64,000 nt of DNA from Datnioides undecimradiatus. Its lineage: Eukaryota > Chordata > Actinopteri > Lobotiformes > Datnioididae. The stretch's first letter is position 1. Every line of letters starts with the position of its first letter. Under the pieces are notes generated by a model. It was given only the letters and a program-made list of their open reading frames with translations. It made no database searches and was not told the origin of the DNA. This document shows, piece by piece, positions 25,021 through 33,320 of the stretch. The position numbers were made by a program, and so were the translations under genes. The DNA lies in the NCBI GenBank assembly GCA_008933995.1, contig WARS01000044.1, forward strand, positions 1,074,866 through 1,138,865, read 5' to 3'.

Positions 25021-27748
25021 AACAAATGACAAATAAGCTTTTGTTATATCTGTGGAGTTAAAATAACAAGAAAAATTGGGCAGTGAAATTCTATAATTCT
25101 ATAATAATCTATAAAAGATGGTTTATTCTTTTGCAGGAAAAAGAAAAACAGGCAGAGATGCATAAACAGACAGCAGCGGATTTAAATACTCACAATATAG
25201 CGTTTGGCACAGCGGAGCTAGTGGCCTATTGTGGAGTTGTTTTATACATTCAGCCTGGAAAATATGTCAGGTATTAGCTCATACATGAGCAGCCAGAACA
25301 CAACAGCATTTCACTAAACAATTTAAACAATATATGGAGTAAAAACAATGCGGAGAGCATATGTTAAAGGACAAACCCACTTTCTGGGTGATGCAGGGTC
25401 AGCTAACACACAAACTATCACAAGGGAATGAGAGGGTTTGTTTGCTTCGCCCGCATAATGATCAATTCAGCTCCCTTAATCAGGACACGGGTTTCTGGGG
25501 CTGGTTTCAATTCTGTTTTTTGATTTCAAGGCCAAACTGCACAGACCTGCCTTGTTTCTTCAATGGCCCCATTGTCAAGTTAGGTCAGTGAGACAAACAG
25601 CTTTCATGCTGTATTTGTGACATCAAGCAAGACGTTCTACATGGAAGCTGTAAGCCCCGGCTGCTCTTTTGTCTCATCATAACAATTAGTGTCATAATTT
25701 ATATCATTAGATCATTGTATGTTAATGTAGTTGCAGTAATTACAGTAGTAGTGAAGTGTTGCAGAATAAACTTTGTCAACACTGCACTACTGGATTAGAG
25801 ATAAGTTAACAGTCATTAACGTACATTAATCAGTAAATTCTGACATAATGCTGGATTGACCAGTTGGTCAAAAACAGAAACTTAAGTTTTAAATATATAT
25901 TGAGAGAAATTCATATATTGATTCCACCCTCTCAAATGAGGAGATTTGCTGTTTTGTTTTGTTTTTTGTTGTTGGTTTTTTTTTTAAAATTGTATTACTT
26001 TGAATATTTAAGGTTTGGACTGCTGGGTGGCCATCTTAAGACTTTTCTGTTAATCTTAAAGCCCCACAACAACATGCTAGTTATAAGGCAGGGCCAGATG
26101 TAACCCCATACAACCCCAGGGACACATACATCCTTTTAGGCTAAAGACAAAACTGTATTTCTATAAACAAAATATCTGGAAAAGGCAGGAGTCAGCATAT
26201 AGCCATGTCTGTTTTTAAGTAAACTTTACAAATCAAATTTACCCAAACAGTGTAATGGAGAAACAGGTGCAGTCTGTAAACCACGAAATACCACTGAGAA
26301 CAGGGTGACAAATGTAGAACATTCTTTAAGAAACATTTAGCTATGAGCAGTGCATCCTGAAGTGGCAATTCTTTTGTTATTGACTGCTCTACAGGCTGCC
26401 ATGATGAGCTTCTTCCCCTTTGTTCAGCTTTATTGGTAATGTAAGAGAACTAAGGGAGGGAGTGTAAAATTTGGAACATTGAGTCCTCCAGGGCCTTTTT
26501 ACTGCAGTGGGTGAAAAGTTTATTGTCATTCTGAAGTTTCCTACACTTCTGAAACTCATCATAGAGTAGAACTAAATAGTACAGTTTTTGAAAATGTTTG
26601 CAGTTTGTCCCATTTTTAAAATGTTTTTTAATTTTTTGTTTAAATTTGAGGTCAATTTAATAGAGTAGCTTTATTTTCATTGTATCATTAGTATAATAAT
26701 GGATTTGTAATCTTTCATCATGATTCCTATTAATGTGTCTACTGTCCAATTTGTGCATTGTGAGGAAAAATATGCAGCCTACTCTTAAAGTTTGTTACTG
26801 ATTGAAACAGAGCGGGATTTTAGTCACGTGCATCAGAGAAAAGTAACATTCACATACCTTTCTAATAATAATATTCCTCAATCTATAGGCTGCAGATGCA
26901 CCCGATAAGCCCTTGTAGATGATGGATGTAGATGGGAATCAATATGTGATTATATAATTAGATCTTCAGCATAATGCTCAGTATAGATTACATCTCTCTT
27001 TCCTTTTATAAGCATGATGATTGGCCACATGCACGACTTGGCTACGTGTCAAGAAATGTGACTTTGGTTTACATTCCCTTACTGGCATCTGTTAATGGGA
27101 TTGAAATTTGAGTGATCCACATATGCTGCATCAATTAGGCTCGCATCAGTTAAGATCACCATCACTTGGATTAATATTGTCACAAGCTGGTGTTTACACG
27201 GGCTGTGCTTTACTCGTGTTGCACTGGAACTGCGTGTTGATTTGCATGTAAATTTGAACGTCTGGTGGAGTCATTTCATGGTCAGAGGGAAGCAGAAAAG
27301 CAAAGCAGACAAAAGTTGGGAGAAATGTTTGTGATGTGTAACTTAGACAACTAAAAAACACAAAAATAGCCAAAATTGACTGTTTATAATATAAACAGTT
27401 TATAATGTAAACAGTCAATTTCGGCTATTTTTATAAACTTTATATCAAGAAGTATGCAAAGATAAAAATGCAACCGTGACAACATTTGGACTGTGATTTT
27501 GAATCATCTCTTCGCATTTGGTCTAGGTGCAGGCAGCTCTGAAGAGACAGTGGATGCAGTATAAAACCCAGTGGGGTCAAAGACGAAAGGACCACTGCTC
27601 AATGCGCTCCACATCCTACACTGCCACCTCCATTACCGAGGTGCCTGCCTTCATGTACCACCATGACAGCAACAGCGAACACTTGAATGGACGCCACACG
27701 GAGGACTCGGAACTGATGGCGCTAAAGTCAGGAGAGACGTACGCGTGA
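4673..27748 (+). CDS. calcr: Calcitonin receptor with four tandem hormone-binding domains (21 coding exons)
   Basis: Class B1 GPCR for calcitonin-family peptides, expected at the plasma membrane and coupled mainly to Gs/cAMP; with RAMPs, CALCR also forms amylin receptors. Joining 21 exons at GT-AG sites gives an intact frame of about 807 codons; human CALCR is about 474-508. Order: signal peptide (1-15), HBD1 (16-127), HBD2 (128-251), HBD3 (252-350), HBD4 (351-480), seven-TM core (about 481-734), tail (735-807). HBD2-4 each show six cysteines, the [15 protein letters not shown] block and NYTLC. The core keeps [54 protein letters not shown] and the NGEV motif. The neighbouring vps50, tail to tail as in human, argues for CALCR over CALCRL. 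The odd feature is the four extracellular modules. From memory, a multi-HBD calcitonin receptor was described in pufferfish. Confidence 0.95.
6700..6790 (+). ncRNA. mir489: microRNA mir-489 precursor in calcr intron 1
   Basis: The 3p arm (6749-6771) begins AGTGACATCATATGTACGGC and matches miR-489-3p as I remember it, with the seed TGACATC identical to human. The 5p arm (6713-6734) begins GGTCGTATGTATGACG and resembles miR-489-5p. The arms pair over about 19 positions with only one clear mismatch plus G-U wobbles, around a 14-nt loop (6735-6748). It lies in the sense direction inside the first coding intron of calcr; human MIR489 also lies inside CALCR, so it is probably processed from the calcr transcript. 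Outer precursor limits are approximate. I looked for the human neighbour MIR653 and did not find it. Confidence 0.93.
7551..7692 (+). CDS. calcr: calcr coding exon 2: HBD1, first part
   Basis: Acceptor gtctccacag, donor ACTG|gtgaga, 142 nt, phase 0 to 1, residues 16-62. It carries the post-signal stretch and the first HBD cysteine (C49 in RYKCLQLSS), which aligns with the YKCY of mammalian CALCR. An NRT glycosylation sequon (60-62) ends the exon. Confidence 0.85.
7897..7932. repeat. Perfect 16-bp stem-loop in calcr intron 2
   Basis: CAAGGCTTTAGTGACA (7897-7912) is followed by the loop TTAT and the exact reverse complement (7917-7932). It lies in the short intron between the first two HBD1 exons. 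Its function is unknown. Confidence 0.85.
8007..8034. repeat. (AGT)n trinucleotide repeat
   Basis: An imperfect AGT repeat with one AGC unit, about 25 bases before the acceptor of calcr coding exon 3. Confidence 0.7.
8058..8165 (+). CDS. calcr: calcr coding exon 3: HBD1, middle part
   Basis: Acceptor tctcaag, donor AACG|gtaaga, 108 nt, phase 1 to 1. It encodes [20 protein letters not shown] and then QNCPDD, with C66, C75 and C89. It is one codon shorter than the 111-nt equivalents in HBD2-4, and LLCW replaces the usual WLCW. Confidence 0.9.
8575..8715. repeat. Teleost repeat relic (GTTAGCAT type)
   Basis: It shows catgttagcattgtc, attagcaagctaa, tagttcaaagc and gcctggctgtagactct in an order I recognise from a percomorph interspersed family rich in TTAGCATGCTAA. 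Other likely copies are at about 18120-18450, 33005-33320 and 42490-42620. The family was named from memory only. Confidence 0.45.
9003..9192. repeat. GA-rich low-complexity tract in calcr intron
   Basis: A purine-rich stretch (gagagaggcgagg, gagaaaaagagagg, gaagaaagagaagg) between calcr coding exons 3 and 4. The rest of this intron (8166-9741) shows no other feature besides the repeat relic at 8575-8715. Confidence 0.65.
9742..9827 (+). CDS. calcr: calcr coding exon 4: HBD1, last part (shortened)
   Basis: Acceptor tttctttgcag, donor GAG|gtattt, 86 nt, phase 1 to 0. It encodes [17 protein letters not shown] and then STC, with C105 and C118. The equivalent exons of HBD2-4 are 113 nt, so nine codons are missing. 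The lost part includes the HPxxNRTW tryptophan and the NYT sequon that precede the sixth cysteine in the other copies. Confidence 0.9.
9922..10069 (+). CDS. calcr: calcr coding exon 5: HBD1-HBD2 linker and first part of HBD2
   Basis: Acceptor cctcaataag, donor TCAG|gtccta, 148 nt, phase 0 to 1, residues 128-176. A polar, Thr/Glu-rich linker leads to C163 (KKCSEKMKQ) and the sequon-bearing end PPYNKSG, which recurs in HBD3 and HBD4. Confidence 0.87.
10209..10319 (+). CDS. calcr: calcr coding exon 6: HBD2, middle part
   Basis: Acceptor tattacag, donor ACAG|gtgaga, 111 nt, phase 1 to 1. It encodes [20 protein letters not shown] and then QNCPDYF, with C180, C189 and C203 and the WDG/CW core of class B receptor ectodomains. 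Confidence 0.95.
10435..10547 (+). CDS. calcr: calcr coding exon 7: HBD2, last part
   Basis: Acceptor ttcttttcag, donor AGG|gtaatg, 113 nt, phase 1 to 0. It encodes [20 protein letters not shown] and then RMWTNYTLC, with C220 and C242 and one NYT sequon. Confidence 0.95.
11634..11706 (+). CDS. calcr: calcr coding exon 8: short linker and first part of HBD3
   Basis: Acceptor attttttcacag, donor TCAG|gtattg, 73 nt, phase 0 to 1, residues 252-275. It is the shortest of the four first-part exons. It holds [18 protein letters not shown] with C262 and an NKS sequon. The preceding intron (10548-11633) shows nothing else I can name. Confidence 0.92.
11879..11989 (+). CDS. calcr: calcr coding exon 9: HBD3, middle part
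   Basis: Acceptor tgtcacag, donor ACAG|gtgagc, 111 nt, phase 1 to 1. It encodes [20 protein letters not shown] and then QNCPDYF, with C279, C288 and C302. TQAG replaces the TPAG of the other copies. By eye about 14 of 111 bases differ from the HBD2 exon. Confidence 0.95.
12164..12276 (+). CDS. calcr: calcr coding exon 10: HBD3, last part
   Basis: Acceptor ggctttttcag, donor AAG|gtaatg, 113 nt, phase 1 to 0. It encodes [20 protein letters not shown] and then KTWTNYTLC, with C319 and C341. Confidence 0.95.
12724..12889 (+). CDS. calcr: calcr coding exon 11: HBD3-HBD4 linker and first part of HBD4
   Basis: It carries an acidic linker ([17 protein letters not shown]), then [19 protein letters not shown] with C392 and an NKS sequon. 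Donor TCAG|gtggag gives phase 1. The 5' end is uncertain: AG at 12722-12723 and AG at 12734-12735 both give phase 0 and keep the frame, and neither has a strong pyrimidine tract. I show the longer choice; the shorter removes four codons. Confidence 0.82.
12987..13097 (+). CDS. calcr: calcr coding exon 12: HBD4, middle part
   Basis: Acceptor gctgtcaaag, donor ACAG|gtgagc, 111 nt, phase 1 to 1. It encodes [20 protein letters not shown] and then QNCPNYF, with C409, C418 and C432. The intron start gtgagcagtaacactca is identical to that after the HBD3 middle exon, a trace of shared duplication. Confidence 0.95.
13301..13413 (+). CDS. calcr: calcr coding exon 13: HBD4, last part
   Basis: Acceptor ttacttttag, donor AAG|gtaatt, 113 nt, phase 1 to 0. 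It encodes [20 protein letters not shown] and then RTWSNYTLC, with C449, C471 and NRT plus NYT sequons. Of the four copies this end is closest to the single ectodomain of mammalian CALCR ([14 protein letters not shown], from memory), and it directly precedes the first TM exon. Confidence 0.95.
13414..15174. other. calcr intron 13, nothing else recognised
   Basis: AT-rich intron between the HBD4 end and the TM1 exon. It contains a T-rich stretch near 14027-14050 and no coding remnant or RNA gene that I can recognise. Confidence 0.5.
15175..15266 (+). CDS. calcr: calcr coding exon 14: TM1
   Basis: Acceptor gtcatttcacag, donor TTCAG|gtaagg, 92 nt, phase 0 to 2. It encodes [20 protein letters not shown] and then [10 protein letters not shown], a single hydrophobic helix matching TM1 of CALCR (YVLYYLAIVGHSLSI). 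Confidence 0.95.
15267..17915. other. calcr intron 14, nothing else recognised
   Basis: It falls at the first intracellular loop. In human an alternative exon here adds a 16-residue insert (established knowledge); I see no convincing equivalent. Open frames such as 16386-16622 (- strand) show no domain. A poly-T run lies at about 17107-17118. Confidence 0.5.
17916..18042 (+). CDS. calcr: calcr coding exon 15: TM2
   Basis: Acceptor tcttcatgcag, donor CCG|gtaagt, 127 nt, phase 2 to 0. It encodes [20 protein letters not shown] and then [11 protein letters not shown], ending VVSRNP. It matches CQRVTLHKNMF and TM2 of CALCR. Confidence 0.95.
18120..18450. repeat. Teleost repeat relic (TTAGCATGCTAA type)
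   Basis: It holds agcatgttagcatgctaaca, aaaagttaagggg, attacaattcatc, caaatttcat, agatatttcagtctgga and a terminal gactgacagactga. These blocks occur in this order in an interspersed family I recognise from percomorph genomes. It is the best-preserved copy in the window. Confidence 0.6.
20835..20853 (+). other. Exact Tn5 mosaic-end (Nextera transposase adapter) sequence
   Basis: The 19 bases AGATGTGTATAAGAGACAG are identical to the Tn5 mosaic end used in tagmentation libraries. A chance 19-mer match in 64 kb on either strand is less than one in a million. A TTAA/TA tract starts at its last base. The best reading is adapter sequence left in the assembly at a poorly covered spot. Confidence 0.9.
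20854..20885. repeat. (TTAA)n/(TA)n low-complexity tract
   Basis: Four TTAA-like units run into a TA run, directly abutting the Tn5 mosaic-end sequence. Confidence 0.85.
21786..21939 (+). CDS. calcr: calcr coding exon 16: TM3 and start of TM4
   Basis: Acceptor ccctctgcag, donor TGGG|gtgagt, 154 nt, phase 0 to 1. It encodes [40 protein letters not shown] and WYYLLGWG, which are close to invariant in the CALCR/CALCRL family. Confidence 0.97.
22302..22370. repeat. (TG)n microsatellite followed by GA-rich run
   Basis: About 20 TG units (22302-22342), then gagtgtgagaaagagagag. It lies in the calcr intron between coding exons 16 and 17 and is probably length-polymorphic. Confidence 0.9.
22731..22791 (+). 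CDS. calcr: calcr coding exon 17: TM4 end and second extracellular loop
   Basis: Acceptor cctgtccaag, donor ACAA|gtgagt, 61 nt, phase 1 to 2. It encodes [19 protein letters not shown], matching the FPLVPTTIHAITRAVYFND region of human CALCR. Confidence 0.93.
22959..23025 (+). CDS. calcr: calcr coding exon 18: second extracellular loop and TM5 start
   Basis: Acceptor ccctctgtag, donor CTT|gtaagt, 67 nt, phase 2 to 0. It encodes [20 protein letters not shown] and then ALL; the NCW cysteine is the one that bonds to TM3 in class B receptors. Confidence 0.95.
23145..23363 (+). CDS. calcr: calcr coding exon 19: TM5, third intracellular loop, TM6, TM7 start
   Basis: The acceptor ends at 23144 after a long poly-T tract (23113-23132); donor CAG|gtaggc; 219 nt, phase 0 to 0. 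It encodes [20 protein letters not shown], then [33 protein letters not shown] and [13 protein letters not shown]. The G-protein-contacting loop and the TM6 LVPLLGIQ motif are intact. Confidence 0.97.
24028..24069 (+). CDS. calcr: calcr coding exon 20: TM7 end
   Basis: A micro-exon of 42 nt. Acceptor gctttttaag, donor GAG|gtacgg, phase 0 to 0. It encodes [17 protein letters not shown] with the V of the next exon forms the NGEV motif at the TM7/tail border (NNEV in human). Confidence 0.93.
24979..25020. repeat. (CA)n/(TA)n microsatellite
   Basis: An uninterrupted CA run that ends in catatatata, in the last calcr intron. Confidence 0.9.
27362..27432. repeat. Long hairpin with 25-bp arms upstream of last calcr exon
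   Basis: The left arm AAAAATAGCCAAAATTGACT... (27362-27386) pairs with the right arm (27408-27432) at 24 of 25 positions. The 21-base interior repeats the arm words (ataaacagtttataat). It ends 95 bases before the last coding exon and could be a tiny MITE or simply a snapback repeat. Confidence 0.8.
27527..27748 (+). CDS. calcr: calcr coding exon 21: cytoplasmic tail and stop
   Basis: Acceptor tttggtctag; stop TGA at 27746-27748; phase 0. It encodes [20 protein letters not shown] and then a Ser/Thr- and His-rich tail ending SGETYA (73 codons). The first part matches the VKRQWAQFKIQWNQR helix 8 of human CALCR; the distal tail is divergent. Confidence 0.95.
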   Translation: MQAALKRQWMQYKTQWGQRRKDHCSMRSTSYTATSITEVPAFMYHHDSNSEHLNGRHTEDSELMALKSGETYA

Positions 27749-29150
27749 GCCACTGAGTCACACTGAGGATGACAGAGTGTAGCGGTGGGAGCAACCGAAG
27801 ACAAACAACAGACCAACAGAGATGTAAAGGAAGGACAGAATCTGTTTGCCTGCCATATCTCAGTGATTAAATCTCAGAGGCTGGTCTGTCCAGCCTAGGA
27901 CGTTAATACGGGTCTGGAAATAAAGAGCTCATTAGGACGCAGACGGACTAGCTGACATTTTACTTTACATTGCTGTTGCGGCTGCTTTTTGAGAACTTTG
28001 ATGTCAAGAACTTGTGGCATGAGGCAAGAGCTGCTTTGACATGTGTCACTTCCAAAAGCTGCTAAACTGTGTGAGCGCACTTACAGTGACGGAGGCTTAG
28101 GTCAGCGTGGAGAGAGAAATTACCGTGACTGTGATGACAGTCTGTTAGAGATGATGCTGCTGAATGTGACAGTGATAGTGGTGCTGGTTCTGAGTGACAA
28201 AGAGGTGGAGGTGAATAAGGATTTTAATGGTGTCATTATGGTGATTTTGAGGGTGAATTAGAAGAACCAATCCTTCCTAACCTCACCGATACCAAAGGGT
28301 ACTGTATGTTGGTCACAGCATGAACAACTAACTTCACAAACCTGATCGTATGTGCCATGATAGAGGTCAAATTTCAAAAGACTCTATGCTTGAAGCTCTG
28401 GAATTGTACATAATGTACTTTCATCATGTTTCATTTGAAAAAAGAAAGTGTTTAAAAGTTTTGAAAGGATTTTATTTTTCTTTTATATCAATATTTTATT
28501 CTTGCCAATTCCTAAGTATGTGCTAAGTGTGTGTCCTGTGATGCTGCACTCCTGACTGCTATGTTGTTTTGCAGTTGCTGTATTTGTGCCAACGCTGAAC
28601 ATCACAGGGCTGAGAAGCAAAAAGACGCTAAATGCACAAGTATATATATATATAGATATAGATATAAATAATAAAAAAATACTTTATTTTGAGGATGAAC
28701 GGCCACGAGAGTTGTTTCACTGTGTATGAGTCTAACATGCTATCAGTTGTGCCAATGATTTTGACAAACAAGCAGTGTCTGATTTTTTCACAGTTATCTT
28801 TTTATCATGCTCATGATGCCTTTAATGTATGATCTTACATCATGTCTGCAAAGAGTCAACTCATGTATTTATTTAAACCTTGATCACATCTTGCACAAAC
28901 GGCAAATATAATCTTTTTGCCATAAATACATTCAGATGAATTCATTTTATCATTACATTTTTTTTAACTGTACCATAAGATAACACAAACAAAAGACCAC
29001 CCTGAATTTGCTTTGTGTCAGCAGCCTGCATCCCTAAAAACCATTATTTTTGTTGAAACTTGGATGAATTCTGTGCGTTGCATTTACATCTGAAGTTTAC
29101 TTGGAAGCCTATTACAATTCTAAACTGCATATCTGATAACAAACAATAAA
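27749..29150 (+). other. calcr: Likely calcr 3'UTR
   Basis: Sequence after the stop with no further gene. AATAAA polyadenylation signals lie at 28670-28675 and 29145-29150. The true end is unknown; an extended UTR reaching to about 30.8 kb cannot be excluded. Confidence 0.5.
28670..28675 (+). terminator. calcr: Candidate calcr polyadenylation signal AATAAA
   Basis: The first consensus hexamer in a plausible setting after the stop (about 920 bases downstream), with a GT-rich patch about 40 bases later. An alternative hexamer is at 29145-29150. Confidence 0.4.
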
Positions 29151-32100
29151 ATTCAGCCAGCAAGAAGCATTTATTGTCCTAGAGCCAATAGCAGCTAAAG
29201 CTCAGACTGCTGTGAGTTGTTAAATGACCCCATATAGAGAATACGTACAAAATCGCTATAAAGAACACAGGGAATTTGCGTTTTTAAGGATAATTCAATA
29301 GTTTTTATTTAATGTTGACAAACCCCATGAAAAGACAAAAGCAACGCCACATCATTGTCCGTCTCAATGCTCTATCCCTCTTTGCGGCACTCAGAATCAA
29401 ACCCATTTGTTCCCAGAGGCCAGCAGAGAAGTTAAGAAATTTTGTGTCAGCCTATGTAGTTTTTCAAAAAACTTATGCAGACAGGGAAAATGCTGGGTTT
29501 GTGTGTTCAGTTGTGCACTCATACACATTTGATGAGAAATTTAGTATTTACAAGCGGCAGGATAGTTTGTATAGGACAAACTCAAAATTATGTCAACCAG
29601 TGCAACATTGTGGCTCATTGATATATGGTTTTAATAGTTTTGGGAGAGCAGTGGAGCTTTAAGAAAAATAGTATATGAGGCTTCGGATACACAACACTTG
29701 TTTGTAAGATGAGATAAATGCTGGTTTATAAAAAACAGAAAATAATAAAATAATAATAATAATATAATAATAATTTTTAAACCTGAAGTTTAGGCTCTCT
29801 CCAATGACATTTGAATTTCTGCTCAGACTCCTAGACTCCCAGGCTACATGCTCTGTCTATGTGGGTGCTACTCTGTTATTATCTGTTGAATTTTATGTCA
29901 ACATGTAAGTGTATTTTCTAGGTTTTCTTGACATTGTAAACTGGAATAACTTTACAAAGATGTGTGTGTGGCACAGTATGAGATAGCAGAGGGTTAGAAT
30001 GACATATAGACTGAAGTGTTTATGTCCATGGACCTATAGAATGAAGCTAAGACAAGATTTGCACATTAAGTCACACAGAATAAGGCTCTGCAGCTGAACT
30101 TTATAGTTTTGTTGGGAAACACAAGTTCACATTGTAATGCTGACTTATTTATAACCATTAAAAACAGTATAATCAACATGATTTCATGTTATAAAGATGT
30201 ACTATGAACTTGTTCTTTCTGCAACAGCAATATGACCAGAAAAATAGAATCATGCAAAAAAGTCACATACAGGCTTATCTGGGAGGAAACACTCACTACT
30301 GTGAGCTATTAAGATTACATTGATTTAATTACCAAATCAAATCATATCAATCAAGTAATTTAAGTCAAGGATGCAGCTCTTTGCTGCCTTTAAAGTTGCT
30401 GTTAGCTGCTGAAAGCCTGAGTTATTCTCTTAATTCCCTCCTGTATAAAACAGACACTTGGACCTATTGCAATAGCATATTTCAATGGCTTGTTTATGGT
30501 CAGAAGAAAGGAAGGAAGAAGGAAAGAAGAAAGGAAGGAGAGAGACAATCAGTATAACAGAATCATTATCATCCTATGATGGCTTTTGTACCACACATGT
30601 TCTCATGTGTAATGTTAAAGTATGTTATTTATTTTAGTGTTTATCTTCCTCTTCATCTTTATAATGGTGATTTGTCTTAGATGTGGCGCACACTGTAAGA
30701 CATTTTAATCTTTTGGGTTTTGGGGAAGACAGATTCTGTATATTTTGTATGTTCATGCCTCTGTAAATACGAGCCGACACTGTGTATATAATAGATTTTG
30801 CACTGTGAAATACTCTGACAGCTATTTTTGTTACGTTCCTGTCATTCGTTTTGGCTTGTGTTTGTCTCTTTTCTCCCCCTCAACTCGGACTGGCATAATC
30901 TGAAAGCTGATAAAAAAAAACAACTGCATTTTGTAAAAGCCAAAATTGATTGGTGTTTTTTTAAAAATCCTATTTAGCACAAGAATACAGAGATAAAAGA
31001 TTCTTTGGTGTTGCTCTTTTTTCCTGAGCAAGTAACAGTCACAGAAACAAGCTGCAACAAGTTGTTACAAGATAAAAGAATAGATGAAAATGGACAATTT
31101 GCAGCACTTACTTGGTGATAAAAGTGCTTTTCATGCCGTGGTTTCACATTATTTAATGAGATTATGGACTCTGAAGAGTAAGGAACATTTTTTCCGACAA
31201 CGACCACAAACTTTGTTTTCAAGTATTTCTGCGACATCCTCTGATGATTCAGCAGCATTTTCCTCGCCAACACTATTCTTGTCAATGTTTCAGGGTTGAG
31301 AGATTTTGTATAATGAGGGTGCAGGAAAAACAAAGGGTGTCTTACTCCATTTGGTGTCTATGTGATCCCTCAGGCTTGGCAGTGCCATATAGCCCCTTTT
31401 TCACAGTAAAAAGGCTCAGCTCAAAATCACATACCAGCACCTGACGTGTGGAACAGGACAGAATCGACTGACATGTCTTGTCTCTCAGATGGACACCCGA
31501 AGAGAAATTAAGGTTGTTATCGCACTAACAAGGCGGAGTTCTCCTCCTTATATGAATATTTAGCAGCCTTTGCATAAGCAGATACTGTATAATATGCAAT
31601 TTCAGGCTCTGCTGAATCCTAATGGTACAGCTGAGAGAAGAAGACGTATCTGTCCTTCTGCATATGATGATGAAGTTCGACACGTATAGAGCCGTCTCGT
31701 TATTCTTCTGATGAATATTGTCCCCTGCCAACAGCATCACACCAAATTCATCAAAAGGAATCTTTATATCAAATATTCAAGGCTGAAATTGTCTGCAAAC
31801 TGGATCGCGTATGAAGGCAGAGATGGAGATAATGAAGATACAATGAGGGTGAAATCTTCATAATTATGATAGGTCCTCCTGTTGCAGGCTTTTCTTCAGT
31901 TGATTCAAAGGAACAACAAGGCAAAAAGTTGGAAGAAGAAGTTGTAAATTGCTCTGAACAGCCTCCATCTTGGGAGCATGTTGGCTTGGGAAACTTATGA
32001 AGTATTTTATGTCTAAATCTTCATCTCTGTGCTAACAATGTTTCAAGGTCAACTTGAGATCGTCAAGTCCCCTGTGTGTGACCGTGACAGCTCTGATCAC

Positions 32101-32875
32101 TGTTATCAGGGGCGGTCACGTTTCCTTCACTTCTATGCCAGGCGCATTTATGTCCTTTCAGTCCAACTCAAGTGTACTGAACCACTCTTTCACCCAAGCC
32201 TTGGAGTATTTCCAGCTGTCGTGGCCAGAAATTCATTACAACTGAGCCTCGCTGCAGTAGGCATGAGGACAAAGGAGAAGGGATGTGTTTTACTCTGATT
32301 TTTTTCCCCTCGGTTTGGTAACACACAAAGACTCTGCTACCCCATTTCATTCATCATGGTGTGATGGTACCTCATCTGGTTTTCTACTTGGCTCCAGCGC
32401 ACCGCAGCTCTCACCCCTGCAGCGCGCACCAACCCGGCTCACAGTCACGGTCCATGAGCAAACATGCCTGGAGCGCCGAGAAACCAAAGATCGTCACTAT
32501 GTGGCCGCAGATTCTCGTGTTTAATGAGCACATTTAACCATATTTACAGAGGAATGTATAAATAAATGGATTAATAGAGGCACGCAAACCGCTCAGTTAT
32601 TCTCAATTAAAAATGTGTGCACATGACTTAAGAGAGCGTATAATTAAACATGATTGTTGACATTTTAACGTATGTTTAAGGGATTTATTAAACGCAGCAG
32701 TTTATTTACATTAAGCTATCCACAACTTGGCAGCTCTCATTGTTTATTCTGCACAGCATTATTTAACAACATAGCGGTAGATAAACACCTTGACAATGGC
32801 AGACAAATGTAGTGTTCACAACTGTAATGTGAAAAAATTGCAAAAGAGTTGCTCGCTTGTTTGCAAAGACTCGGC

Positions 32876-32989
32876 GTGCTCACGACCAGAGGAACTACAA
32901 GAGAGCAAGCTGTAGCAGCTTTGCTGATGTTTCCCTGACAAGTTACTGTCAATGAAGATACGTGCTCTTGTAGTTCCTCTGGACAGCAC
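32876..32989. repeat. Inverted repeat, about 20-bp arms with 55-base loop
   Basis: CCAGAGGAACTACAAGAG (32886-32903) pairs with its exact complement at 32965-32982. Outer GTGCT/AGCAC bases extend the pairing. It lies just left of a TTAGCAT-type repeat relic, so it may be part of a transposon. Confidence 0.7.
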
Positions 32990-33004
32990 TAAGAGTCTGT
33001 ACAG

Positions 33005-33320
33005 CCATGCTAACGGCTCTGTGGTGATGCACTACAGCACAGTGATCTTTTCAGCTAATTCTAATGTCAGCATGCTAATATCAGTACAATTACAGTGCTG
33101 ATGTTTAGCATGTACTGTTACAATTATTCACAAGGTTCAGTTCATTTGCTGAGTGTGTTTGTATCCCAACACTAGTACAAACTTACACACCAAATAGTTG
33201 TCAGGACTCAAAATGAAACTGCACTATAAAGGCAGGGGAATGTGTCCTCTGGGGGCCATGAATGTACCAAATTTCAAAGCAGAGGGCAAGAAAAACAAGC
33301 CGACCGACACTGACAAATAA
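33005..33320. repeat. Degraded teleost repeat relic (TTAGCAT type)
   Basis: It contains gtcagcatgctaatatc, gatgtttagcatg, accaaatttca and ccgaccgacactg in the same order as the better copy at about 18120-18450, but much eroded. Confidence 0.5.

Larger units (their letters stand above)
24070..27526. other. calcr last intron: microsatellite and hairpin, no gene
   Basis: It contains a (CA)n run (24979-25020) and a long hairpin (27362-27432). The open frames in it show no domain. The rest is AT-rich and featureless to me. Confidence 0.5.

Noticed and set aside
32054..32245. Frame with protein-like texture (ALEYFQLSWPEIHYN)
   Set aside because: I could not tie it to any family, and flanking exons are absent. 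It could be a fragment of an old gene or element; not enough to report.
32786..32905. ATG frame with Cys spacing reminiscent of a THAP zinc finger (MADKCSVHNC)
   Set aside because: Only the first two cysteines fit; the rest of the domain pattern is absent and the frame closes quickly.
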